Shown in pieces: positions 1 through 7,557 of a stretch of 64,000 bases of DNA. Positions within the stretch are counted from its first letter, which is position 1. Each line of letters begins with the position of its first letter. The translations under genes were made by a program, and so were the position numbers. The notes below the pieces were generated by a model. That model was not told where the DNA came from and did not search any database. It worked only from the letters and a program-made list of their open reading frames with translations. Source of the stretch: Mycobacterium sp. KBS0706 (lineage in GTDB: Bacteria; Pseudomonadota; Alphaproteobacteria; DSM-16000; Inquilinaceae); NCBI RefSeq assembly GCF_005938675.2, contig NZ_VCCH02000011.1, positions 1 to 64,000 on the forward strand, written 5' to 3'.

Positions 1-202
1 TCGTTCTCCCTTCGCGTTCCCGGCGATGGATCCGCAAGTTTTTCCCCGCGGCGACGCAACGTCCGACCATGCCTCAGGCCCCCGCCCGATGTCCACGATC
101 CTTCCACCTGAAACAACGGAACCCGGACGGGGGCTCGCGCCTTGATTCCCACATCGCATCGCCGGGCGTCCGGCGCGGCCGACAACCTTCGAGGAACCGC
201 CC

Positions 203-691
203 TTGTCCAGCTTCCTGCGCACCCTCGCCCTGACCGCCGTCGCCGTCGGCGCCATCGCCTGCGTCCCGCAGGACGGCTCCTACGGCGACGGCCCCTACAA
301 TGACGGCTACTACAGCGACGGCGGCTACAACGACGGCGGCTACACCCGGATCGACGACCGCTACCGCCGCAACCGGAACGACAATGACCGCGCCAACAGC
401 TGCCGCCGCGCCTATGACGGCGAGTGCGACGAGGGCCGGTACGGCGGCAGCAACCGCTGCGACGACGGCACCGACACCGCCGATTGCCGCGGCTATGCCA
501 GCCGCGACCGCGACCACGGCCCGAACAGCTGCAGCCGCGCCTATAACGGCCAGTGCGACGAAGGCCGCTACGGCGGCAGCAACCGCTGCACCGACGGCAC
601 CGACACCGCCGACTGCACCGGCGGCGGCCGGCGCAGCAATCGCCGCAGCTATAACGACGACGACGACAACAACGGCTGGCCGTTCAACTGA
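203..691 (+). CDS. Putative lipoprotein with two tandem cysteine-rich repeats
   Basis: Unrecognised 162-residue exported protein. It starts at a TTG with GAGGA seven bases upstream. The N-terminus is a short hydrophobic signal ending in a lipobox-like AIAC, so Cys20 is probably lipidated and the protein anchored in a membrane. Residues 25-48 are a Gly/Tyr/Asp-rich low-complexity linker. Two near-identical modules follow: C67-x7-C75-x10-C86-x8-C95 and C110-x7-C118-x10-C129-x8-C138. Each carries CDEGRYGGSNRC and DGTDTADC, a small acidic four-Cys fold that could form two disulfides and perhaps bind calcium (inference). The tail is Asn/Asp-rich. It is monocistronic, and a hairpin lies just downstream. 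Confidence 0.7.
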   Translation: MSSFLRTLALTAVAVGAIACVPQDGSYGDGPYNDGYYSDGGYNDGGYTRIDDRYRRNRNDNDRANSCRRAYDGECDEGRYGGSNRCDDGTDTADCRGYASRDRDHGPNSCSRAYNGQCDEGRYGGSNRCTDGTDTADCTGGGRRSNRRSYNDDDDNNGWPFN

Positions 692-704
692 CGGTCCGGC
701 CCCG

Positions 705-730
705 GCGTGGCGGACTTTTTTCCGCCACGC
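705..730 (+). terminator. Perfect 10-bp hairpin, candidate terminator
   Basis: GCGTGGCGGA (705-714) pairs perfectly with TCCGCCACGC (721-730) around a CTTTTT loop, 14 bp after the lipoprotein stop. The T run is in the loop rather than after the stem, so intrinsic termination is uncertain. Confidence 0.45.
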
Positions 731-804
731 TCGGCCCCACATGGCCGCGGCGTCGCCATGATCGCCCGGCAAGGTCGGGTCCTCGATCCTGAAGGGGGAC
801 CCGC

Positions 805-2850
805 ATGACACCGATCCGCCTCGCCTTGCCGGTCGCCGCGGCCGTGGCGTTCCTGGCCCTGCCGGCCTTCGCCGCCGAGCCGCTGGCGCTGAAGCGCGTG
901 CTGCTGTCGACCGGCGGCGTCGGCTATTTCGAATACGAGGCCAAGGTCACCGGCAACGAGACCCTGGACCTGGCCGTGCCGCTGGACCAGGTCGACGATG
1001 TGATGAAGAGCATCGTCGTCTATGACGACAAGGGCGGCATCGGCGAGATCAGCCTGCCCGGGCGCGAGCCGCTGGCCGCCGCCTTCCGCGAGATGCCGTT
1101 CGGGCCGGAGGCGCTGGCCTCCCCCGCCGACCTGCTGAACGCGCTGCGCGGCGCCGAGGTCCGGGTCGAGGGCGCCCGCGGCGTCGCCGGCCGCATCCTG
1201 TCGGTGGTGCCCGAGACCTCGAAGGATAAGGATGGCTTGGGGATCACCCGCCACCGGGTCAGCCTGATGACCACGGGCGGGGTGCGCCAGTTCTTGCTGG
1301 AGGAAGCGGACGGGCTGCAATTCGCCGACCCGGCGCTGCAGGCCAAGCTGGATGCGGCGCTGGCCGCGCTGGCCCGCGATTCGGCCAAGGACCGGCGCAC
1401 TTTGGCGATCCGCGCCACCGGCGACGGCGAGCGCACGCTGCGCGTCGGCTATGTCGTCGCGGCGCCCTTGTGGAAGACCAGCTACCGCCTGACCCTGGCC
1501 GCCGACCCGAAGGCGGACAAGGCCGCCCTGCAGGGCTGGGCGGTGCTGGAGAATATGAGCGGCGCCGACTGGGACAAGGTCGACCTGACCGTCGTCTCCG
1601 GCAACCCGGTCACCTTCCGCCAGGCGTTGTACCAGAGCTACACCGTGGCGCGGCCGGAGGTGCCGGTCGAGGTGGCGGGCCGGGTGCTGCCGCCGGTCGA
1701 CGAGCGGGCCCGCGATGCCGACGGGGACGCGCTGGGCCGTGCCGCCGCCGCGGGCTCGGTCGCCCCACCGGCACCGATGGCCCGGATGATGGCGGCGCCG
1801 GCCGCCGAAGCGGTGGTCGCCGACCAGATGGACGCGGCCCCGCAGCAATTCGCCAAGGTCACCGCGGCGGAATCGGGCGAGACCGCGACCCAGGTCACGT
1901 TCCACCTGCCGGAGCCGGTGACCGTCGCCGCCGGCCATTCGCTGCTGGTGCCGATCATCGACCGCGAGATCCCGGCCAGCCGGGTTGACCTGTATCTGCC
2001 GGAGACGGAGCCGAAGCACCCGCTGGCCGCGGTCGACCTGAAGAATGACGGCCAGACCGGCCTGCCGCCCGGTGTGCTGACCCTGTATGAGCGCGGCGCC
2101 GATGGTGCGGTCGCCTATGTCGGCGACGCCCGGCTGGGGGCGCTGCCGGCCGGCGAGACCCGGCTGGTCAGCTTCGCCGTCGACCAGAAGGTGACGGTCG
2201 AGCGCGAGGACAAGCGCGACGACACCCTGGCCCGCGCCCGCATCGTCGACGGCGTGCTGGAGCTGACCACCACCCAGCGCGCCAGCGTGACCTATGCCGT
2301 GACCGGCGCCGCCGGCGAGGACCGGACGGTGCTGCTGCAGACGCCGCGCTACGACGGCTGGACCCTGACCGAGCCGGCGGAAGGCAAGGTCGAGATCGTC
2401 GCCGGCCAATACCGCATCCGCCAGGTGGTGCCGGCCGGCAAGACCGAGAAAGTGACGGTGACGCAGGAGCAGCCGCTGTCGCAGAGCATCGATCTGGCCG
2501 ACGACGCCGACGACCAGATCGCCGCCTGGGCCGAGGACCGCACCCTGCCGGCCAAGGTGCGCCAGGCGATGGCGGACCTCGCCGGCCAGCTCGCGGTGAT
2601 CCGCGACCACGAGGCCGAGGCCGAGCGGCTGGAGCAGCGCCAGGCCGAGATCAGCCGCGAGCAGGCGCGGCTGCGCCAGAACATCGGCGCGGTGCCGAAG
2701 GACAGCGACCTGTTCCAGCGCTATCTCGGCAAGCTGAACGACAGCGAGAGCGAGCTGGAGCAGGTCGGCACCGACCTCGCCAAGGCCCGCAAGGCGACCG
2801 ACGCGGCACGGGCAACATTCCGCCAGTCGGTGCGCAAGCTGAATATCTGA
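805..2850 (+). CDS. DUF4139 domain-containing exported protein
   Basis: 681-residue protein beginning with a clear Sec signal (MTPIRLALPVAAAVAFLALPAFA) and preceded by GAAGGGGG. The middle matches the beta-rich DUF4139 family, whose members (MuiA-like mucoidy inhibitors and relatives) have no established biochemical role. Residues about 310-345 form an Ala/Pro/Met-rich linker. The C-terminal 100 residues are charged and heptad-like, probably a coiled coil. It is predicted to be periplasmic. It stands alone on this strand, with a dispersed palindrome immediately after it. Confidence 0.8.
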   Translation: MTPIRLALPVAAAVAFLALPAFAAEPLALKRVLLSTGGVGYFEYEAKVTGNETLDLAVPLDQVDDVMKSIVVYDDKGGIGEISLPGREPLAAAFREMPFGPEALASPADLLNALRGAEVRVEGARGVAGRILSVVPETSKDKDGLGITRHRVSLMTTGGVRQFLLEEADGLQFADPALQAKLDAALAALARDSAKDRRTLAIRATGDGERTLRVGYVVAAPLWKTSYRLTLAADPKADKAALQGWAVLENMSGADWDKVDLTVVSGNPVTFRQALYQSYTVARPEVPVEVAGRVLPPVDERARDADGDALGRAAAAGSVAPPAPMARMMAAPAAEAVVADQMDAAPQQFAKVTAAESGETATQVTFHLPEPVTVAAGHSLLVPIIDREIPASRVDLYLPETEPKHPLAAVDLKNDGQTGLPPGVLTLYERGADGAVAYVGDARLGALPAGETRLVSFAVDQKVTVEREDKRDDTLARARIVDGVLELTTTQRASVTYAVTGAAGEDRTVLLQTPRYDGWTLTEPAEGKVEIVAGQYRIRQVVPAGKTEKVTVTQEQPLSQSIDLADDADDQIAAWAEDRTLPAKVRQAMADLAGQLAVIRDHEAEAERLEQRQAEISREQARLRQNIGAVPKDSDLFQRYLGKLNDSESELEQVGTDLAKARKATDAARATFRQSVRKLNI

Positions 2851-2883
2851 CCGCGACGGCCGCCTGGCTTTCGCTTCCAACAC

Positions 2884-2973
2884 CGTCATGGCGAGCCCCG
2901 AAGGGGCGTGGCCATCCAGGGGCCGGTGCGAGCCGCCCTGGATGGCCACGGCGCTGCGCGCCTCACCATGACC
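2884..2973. repeat. Dispersed palindrome, family A copy 1
   Basis: Starts CGTCATGGCGAGCCCC, contains GTGGCCATCCAGG and the inverted CCTGGATGGCCAC, and ends CTCACCATGAC. Two further copies lie at 25945-26033 and 54121-54206. All three are in intergenic DNA. The whole unit can fold into one long stem, so it is a REP/BIME-like element. Confidence 0.8.
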
Positions 2974-3002
2974 GTTTGGTGTTTCCGGTTACTGAAGGCC
3001 AT

Positions 3003-3036
3003 CACCCCTCCTGACAGAATGCTGTCAGGAGGGGTG
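3003..3036. promoter_or_regulatory. Perfect 15-bp inverted repeat, candidate WYL-regulator operator
   Basis: CACCCCTCCTGACAG (3003-3017), loop AATG, then CTGTCAGGAGGGGTG (3022-3036), with no mismatch. It sits 56 bp before the start of the barrel protein/WYL regulator pair. The core TGACAG-N4-CTGTCA has the symmetry of a dimeric repressor site. A terminator is less likely because no T-run follows. That it is the WYL regulator's operator is inferred from position only. Confidence 0.55.
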
Positions 3037-3092
3037 GCGTAATCTCCCATCATCGAAGGCCCCTCCCGGGCCTCGCGGATGGAGAGACGGCG

Positions 3093-3401
3093 ATGGCCTT
3101 CGTCACCGAGGTGGTGCTGTTCCGGGCCCGGCCGGGCATCGCGGTCGAGACCGCGGTCGAGACCGTGGTCGAGGCGGCGGAGGGCAGCCGCGCGGCGCTG
3201 GCCGGGATGGACGGCTATATCGACCGCAGCTTCGGCGTCAGCGCCGACGGGCTGTTCGGCGACATCGTGCGCTGGCGCGACCTGGCCAGCGCCGAGGCGG
3301 CGGCCGCGGTGGCGCCGGGCCTGCCCGGCTTCGACCGCTTCATGCAGGTCATCGACGGGCCGAGCGTTCGGCTCTATCACTTCAGGAGCCGTTCCCTCTG
3401 A
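3093..3401 (+). CDS. Small dimeric alpha/beta-barrel-like protein
   Basis: 102 residues, with a good ribosome site (GGAGAG) before the ATG. The pattern of short beta strands and helices (AFVTEVVLFRARPG near the start, RWRDLASAEAA in the middle, a strand ending SVRLYHF) resembles the ferredoxin-like dimeric barrel of the antibiotic-biosynthesis monooxygenase/EthD group. No catalytic residue can be assigned. It is followed 35 bp later by a WYL-type regulator and preceded by a perfect inverted repeat, so the two genes probably form one autoregulated unit. Confidence 0.7.
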   Translation: MAFVTEVVLFRARPGIAVETAVETVVEAAEGSRAALAGMDGYIDRSFGVSADGLFGDIVRWRDLASAEAAAAVAPGLPGFDRFMQVIDGPSVRLYHFRSRSL

Positions 3402-3436
3402 CCCTCACGCCTGCCCGTTCGGCGGGCCTGCCGCCG

Positions 3437-4153
3437 ATGCGCCGAGCCGACCGCCTGATCCAGATCCTGCTGTTCATGCGCGGCCGCACCCTGGTCACGG
3501 CGCAGCAGCTGTCCGAGGCGCTCGAGGTCTCGGAGCGCACGATCTATCGCGACATGGCGGACCTGCTGGCCAGCGGCACGCCGATCGACGGCGAGGCCGG
3601 GGTCGGCTACCGGCTGCGCCGCGGCTTCGAGCCGCCGCCGGTGCAGTTCACCGCCGAGGAGCTGCTGGCGCTGAGCCTGGGCGCCCGCATGGTCGCGGCC
3701 TGGACCGATCCGGCCCTGGCCCGCGCCGCCGGCAATGCCGCGCGCAAGATCTCCGGCGTGCTGCCCGAAGCCAGCGCCGCCTCGCTCGACGAGGCGCCGA
3801 TCCATGCGCCGAGCCGCCGGCCCTATCCGCTGGAGCTGATGGAGCCGATCCGCCTGGCGATCGCCGGGCGGCGCAAGCTGCGGCTGCATTACAGCGCGCC
3901 GGAGGCGACCAGCGAGCGGATCGTGCATCCGCTCGGCCTGTTCTTCTGGGGCAACCGCTGGACCGCCACCGCCTGGTGCGAGCTGCGCCAGGATTTCCGC
4001 AGCTTCCGCCTCGACCGGATCGACACGCTGGAGACGCTGGAGGAGCGGTTCCAGCCAGTCAGCGGCCGCACCCTCGAGGACTACCTCAACCGCGAGCGCG
4101 AGTGGCGCGAGGCGGAGGAACTGAAGGAGGCGCGCCCCCGTTCCGTTCCCTAG
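3437..4153 (+). CDS. YafY-type transcriptional regulator (HTH_11 plus WYL domain)
   Basis: 238 residues, the usual length for the family. The N-terminal 65 residues are a winged helix-turn-helix (TAQQLSEALEVSERTIYRDM), followed by a linker and a WYL-type ligand-sensing domain from about residue 135 (RKLRLHYSAPEAT through SFRLDRIDTLETL). In the family, WYL domains sense small ligands and control an adjacent gene. Here the partner is the small barrel protein directly upstream, and the inverted repeat at 3003-3036 is the obvious candidate site. The ribosome site is weak, consistent with translation coupled to the upstream gene. Confidence 0.88.
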   Translation: MRRADRLIQILLFMRGRTLVTAQQLSEALEVSERTIYRDMADLLASGTPIDGEAGVGYRLRRGFEPPPVQFTAEELLALSLGARMVAAWTDPALARAAGNAARKISGVLPEASAASLDEAPIHAPSRRPYPLELMEPIRLAIAGRRKLRLHYSAPEATSERIVHPLGLFFWGNRWTATAWCELRQDFRSFRLDRIDTLETLEERFQPVSGRTLEDYLNREREWREAEELKEARPRSVP

Positions 4154-4206
4154 AGGCCGCCGCCCGAGACCGGGCGTCGACGGCCGAACGAAACCGGAGG
4201 CGTCGC

Positions 4207-4281
4207 GTGCGCTACATCCTGCTCTGGCTGCTCGGGATTCCGATCCCGCTCCTGATCCTGATCTGGCTGTTCTTCCGCTGA
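4207..4281 (+). CDS. 24-residue single-span membrane peptide
   Basis: GTG start with GGAGG at 4196-4200, six bases upstream. The peptide is almost entirely hydrophobic (RYILLWLLGIPIPLLILIWL) and ends FFR before TGA. It is one membrane span with a central GIPIP kink. Tiny proteins of this look occur in other proteobacteria as uncharacterised proteins (from memory, not checked). It is about 50 bp after the WYL regulator and could be its last operon member. Function unknown. Confidence 0.6.
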   Translation: MRYILLWLLGIPIPLLILIWLFFR

Positions 4282-4447
4282 CCGGCGGCGCCTTCGGGCG
4301 CCTCCGAGCGCCCCCCGGCGACACAGGGTTCAGCCCCGGCTTCATTGTGCAGCGAAGCCGAAATATCCGTTACAGAACAAACACTTGCGCTGTTGACCCA
4401 TCGTCTCCGCGCAGCTATCCGGGGCCCATCGACCGTCACCCGGATGC

Positions 4448-5029
4448 TTGCGCGTGCCCCTCGCCACCACCCTCGGCCTCGCCCTCAGCCTGTCCATGGA
4501 CGCCTTCGCCGCCGCCATCGGCAAGGGCGCGTCCGCGCGCCATATCCCGGCCCGCGCCCAGGCGGTGGAGGCGATGCGCGTCGGCGTCGTGCTGGGCGGG
4601 TTCGAGCTGGTCATGCCGCTGCTCGGCTGGGCCCTGGGCATCGCCTTCGCAGAGGCGGTGGCGGCCATCGACCACTGGGTCGCCTTCATCCTGCTCGGGG
4701 CCGTCGGCGGCCGAATGGCCTGGCACGGGATGATGCCGGAGCGGGCCTCGGCGCCGGACCGGCGGTCGAGCCTCGGCGCGCTGGTCATGGCCGGCATCGC
4801 CACCAGCCTGGACGCCACCGCGGTCGGGGTCAGCCTCGCCTTCGTCCGGATCGACATCTGGACGGCCAGCCTGACCATCGGCGCGGTCACCTTCGCCATG
4901 TGCCTGCTGGGCTTCGGGCTCGGCCGCGGCGCCGGGGCGCGGCTCGGCCGGCTGGCCGAGGTGCTGGGCGGGCTCGGCCTGATCCTGGTCGGCGCCCGGA
5001 TCCTGGTCGAGCATCTGGGTGGGGGTTGA
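4448..5029 (+). CDS. mntP: Manganese efflux pump MntP
   Basis: 193-residue inner-membrane protein with six predicted helices. LSMDAFAAAIGKGA in helix 1 and the related TSLDATAVGVSLAF after the central loop are the paired Asp-containing motifs of the MntP (YebN) family, which exports Mn2+. The start is TTG 4448 or GTG 4454; the sequence does not decide between them. I looked for the yybP-ykoY manganese riboswitch in the 165 bp upstream and did not see its conserved core. Confidence 0.88.
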   Translation: MRVPLATTLGLALSLSMDAFAAAIGKGASARHIPARAQAVEAMRVGVVLGGFELVMPLLGWALGIAFAEAVAAIDHWVAFILLGAVGGRMAWHGMMPERASAPDRRSSLGALVMAGIATSLDATAVGVSLAFVRIDIWTASLTIGAVTFAMCLLGFGLGRGAGARLGRLAEVLGGLGLILVGARILVEHLGGG

Positions 5030-5077
5030 GTCCCGTCACCATTGACGGTCCGGGACATCTTTCTGAATCATGAGGTC

Positions 5078-5313
5078 ATGAAGACCATCACGGTGCCGTG
5101 GACGATGAAACTTACCGGCGCGCCTGCGTGAGGGCTGCCGAGCGCGGCAATTCCCTCGCCGCGCTCATCAGACAATTCCTGGACGAGCTCGCCCGGGAAG
5201 ATGGTGATCGGGTACAGCTTAAGCGAGAAGAGGCCGCGCTGCGGGCGTCCATCCGGTCATTCCGGGCCTCGGACCGTATTTCGCGCGACGAGATCCGCGA
5301 GTGGGACACCTGA
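5078..5313 (+). pseudogene. Frameshifted ribbon-helix-helix antitoxin
   Basis: The frame from GTG 5098 gives DDETYRRACVRAAERGNS and a charged C-terminal tail, typical of a 75-80 residue VapB/RHH antitoxin. The expected first residues MKTITV are encoded from ATG 5078, but in another frame: only two bases separate GTG (V) from the GTGGACGAT that continues the protein, so one base is missing relative to an intact gene. From ATG 5078 the frame runs into a TGA within 45 bases. Translation could restart at GTG 5098 without the DNA-binding strand. No toxin gene follows. It is a decayed toxin-antitoxin remnant or, less likely, a sequencing error. Confidence 0.6.
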
Positions 5314-5327
5314 CCTAACTTTCACTC

Positions 5328-5609
5328 GGCGGCAAGCAGGGCATGGATGTCCTCAGCCGAAAAGTGCTAGCCGACCCGGCGACCGATCTCCTCCGGGCTC
5401 ATGGGCCCGTGGCCGACCATCGCGCGCACAATCACCCAGCGTGGCGGCGCTAGCACCTGTAGCGCAAGGTCTCGCGAGACGAAGTTGATCGAGCATCCCT
5501 GATGAGGCTCGCCTCGGAACGCGGCGGCGAGACGGGCCTTGGCCTCGTCGAGGGGCGCGACGCAGATGGTCACGGTGGTCTGGGCGTGGCTCTCCATGCG
5601 GCATGTCAT
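5328..5609 (-). pseudogene. Winged-helix (HVO_A0114-like) regulator interrupted by a stop codon
   Basis: From ATG 5609 the minus strand reads 80 residues ending RWVIVRAMVGHGPMSPEEIGRRVG, the start of a winged-helix DNA-binding domain of the kind found in HVO_A0114-type antitoxins. A TAG at 5364-5366 then stops it. The same frame continues HFSAEDIHALLAAE before a second stop, so the recognition part is cut off or decayed. With the broken antitoxin next to it, this marks a degraded toxin-antitoxin or defence patch. Family assignment is by pattern only. Confidence 0.5.
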
Positions 5610-6258
5610 TCGCTCGCATGATAGCGAACGGCAGGGACGTCGTCGCGTCGCTTGCCGGCGGGTGGGCCGGCCGCAGTCTCCTGACGGCCCTGGCGACCAG
5701 GTGCGCCTCGTCGGCGCCTCCCGCGATCAGCTTCCCCCGACTGCGCCCATTTCAGTCAGGTCGTGCGGGTCCAACAGATCGCCCGGCTGGAGCACCAGGG
5801 CCAGCAACTCGACCGGCAACGGGTCAGGCTGCGGCTTCTTCGACCGGCGCCTATGTGGTGCCCAAATTCCCCTGGCCTGGCGCTGAGATCGGCGCGGGGT
5901 CGCTCCGGCGTCAAAGCCAGCCCGGAATCGTTTCGGAATCGTAATGGCCCCCGGTCAAGTTACTGCGGCGACGAAAATGTAAGACCGCGCGCCGCCCCCG
6001 GCCGGCGATCGGGCCAAGTTCGAGACGCCCCCCGAGCCGCCGAGCCCTGGTCAGATTTACTCACTGGCACGTTGAAGAGCGTACACCACGCAGTTCAGGG
6101 AGGTAGAATGCCACCGTTGAGGAAGGCGAGCGCGATGCAATACGCCTGCGGAGGTTCTTGCCGACACTGCTATAGGCCAGCATACTGCGTCGGGAACTCG
6201 CGGTTGAGTCCCACCTTTGAATCTGCGATCTTAGACGCCTTGGCAGTAAGGTCGAAAA
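5610..6258. other. Gene-poor mosaic stretch upstream of the defence pair
   Basis: About 650 bp with no convincing gene on either strand. The frames that stay open have no family pattern and no ribosome site. Composition falls from the high G+C of the flanks toward the AT-rich island. It holds no recognisable tRNA, integrase or complete IS. Probably scar tissue from past insertions; it presumably carries the promoter of the ATPase/HNH operon in its last 150 bp. Confidence 0.5.
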
Positions 6259-7557
6259 ATGACCCCAACTTTTTCCAGTATAAAAATCAATAATTGGCGT
6301 CAATTCTCAAAAATTGACATCAATTTTCATGAAAAACTGACGATCATAACCGGAGTAAATGGATCTGGTAAGAGCACCATACTTCGCATTTTGTCCCAGC
6401 ATTTCGGAATTGAGAATGTGGTGCTCGCCACTCCGGGAGGCGAAGGATCTGCGGGGCCTCTATTTCTGTCAGGACTATTTGGAAGGCCAGACGTAAATCA
6501 GAACAGTATGAAATGGGAAGAAGAGGAACGGGAGATCGAGGAAGAAAATCAGGAGGATGTGGAAGAAATTGGCAATATACTTTACAGTAATGGCCAGACA
6601 TCCGCACTTGCCATAAGATTCGACGGTACGTTGTCATATCATGTTGATATCCCGTCCAGACAGAATATTCGTGGGTTATTTATAGGATCTCATTGGCCGC
6701 TTAGTCCATATAGAAGAATAAGCCACATTCCAACTGACTTCTCCAACATCGAACAACACAACGGAAAATATAAACAAGTACTTCAAACAAAGTATATTCA
6801 TGGACAGTCAGATATTAGTACTATCTACGTAATAAAAGAGGCCATCATTGCTATGGCGATATTTGGGTCTGGCAATGAACATGTTCAACCAGATCCTATG
6901 ATAGAAGCTCATTTCAAGGAATTTAAAGAGATATTGCGCAAGATTCTTCCAACGTCAATCGGATTTCAAGACATTAGCATCAGAATGCCGGACGTTGTGA
7001 TCGTCACAAAGTCCGGAGACTTCATTGTCGATGCTGCCTCTGGAGGGTTGACGACTCTGATTGAGTTAGCTTGGCAGATGTTTGTCGCTTCTAGAGATGG
7101 AACTAACTTCGTAGTGATCGTTGATGAGCCAGAGAATCACCTGCATCCCGCAATGCAGAGAACCATTCTCACTTCGCTTTTAGATATTTTTCCTGAGGCC
7201 CAATTCATTGTCGCGACGCATAGTCCATTTATTGTATCGTCGGTAAAGAATTCTTCAGTGTATGTTCTTGACTACGAAGAAAAGATAGTCGACGGCAAAC
7301 CCGCTCGTTACGTAAATTCTCTGCTTCTTAACAATTTTGCCAAAGGCGGAACTGCAAGCGAGATATTGCGTACAGTACTGGGCGTCCCGGTCACAATGCC
7401 ATTGTGGGCCGAGAACGAGCTGGAGGTCATCACCCGCAACTTCGATGCGCGGCAGCTTGATGACGCTTTGATTGCCGAACTTCGAAGTCGACTACAGCAC
7501 GCCGGCTTATCGGAGTTTTACCCAGAAGCCCTCAGCCGAATTGTGACCGCACGATGA
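6259..7557 (+). CDS. ptuA: PtuA-like AAA/ABC-type ATPase of a Septu-like defence pair
   Basis: 432-residue ATPase. Walker A GVNGSGKST is at residues 32-40, a degenerate signature ASGGLTTL near 260, Walker B VVIVDEPENHLHP at 285-297 and the H-loop His321 in VATHSPF. An unusually acidic insert (about residues 86-103) lies in the lobe between Walker A and the signature. No TOPRIM nuclease domain follows, unlike OLD proteins. The stop overlaps the start of an HNH nuclease by ATGA, the arrangement of Septu (PtuA/PtuB), where ATPase and nuclease form one anti-phage complex. Base composition is far below the flanks (18 G+C in the 60 bases 6301-6360), a sign of horizontal transfer. No reverse transcriptase is nearby, so it is not the retron-linked form. 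Confidence 0.8.
   Translation: MTPTFSSIKINNWRQFSKIDINFHEKLTIITGVNGSGKSTILRILSQHFGIENVVLATPGGEGSAGPLFLSGLFGRPDVNQNSMKWEEEEREIEEENQEDVEEIGNILYSNGQTSALAIRFDGTLSYHVDIPSRQNIRGLFIGSHWPLSPYRRISHIPTDFSNIEQHNGKYKQVLQTKYIHGQSDISTIYVIKEAIIAMAIFGSGNEHVQPDPMIEAHFKEFKEILRKILPTSIGFQDISIRMPDVVIVTKSGDFIVDAASGGLTTLIELAWQMFVASRDGTNFVVIVDEPENHLHPAMQRTILTSLLDIFPEAQFIVATHSPFIVSSVKNSSVYVLDYEEKIVDGKPARYVNSLLLNNFAKGGTASEILRTVLGVPVTMPLWAENELEVITRNFDARQLDDALIAELRSRLQHAGLSEFYPEALSRIVTAR

Noticed and set aside
649-2949. 766-codon open frame on the minus strand
   Set aside because: It is antisense to the DUF4139 gene, Arg/Leu/Gly-rich as expected from G+C-rich DNA read backwards, and has no family pattern.
4320-4447. Manganese (yybP-ykoY) riboswitch before mntP
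   Set aside because: Looked for because mntP often has one; the conserved core was not found.
6060-6260. Retron non-coding RNA upstream of the PtuA-like gene
   Set aside because: No reverse transcriptase gene is present and no msr/msd-like inverted repeats were seen.
5763-6293. Possible 176-residue gene upstream of the ATPase
   Set aside because: No ribosome site, no family pattern, and it runs into the real ATPase start.
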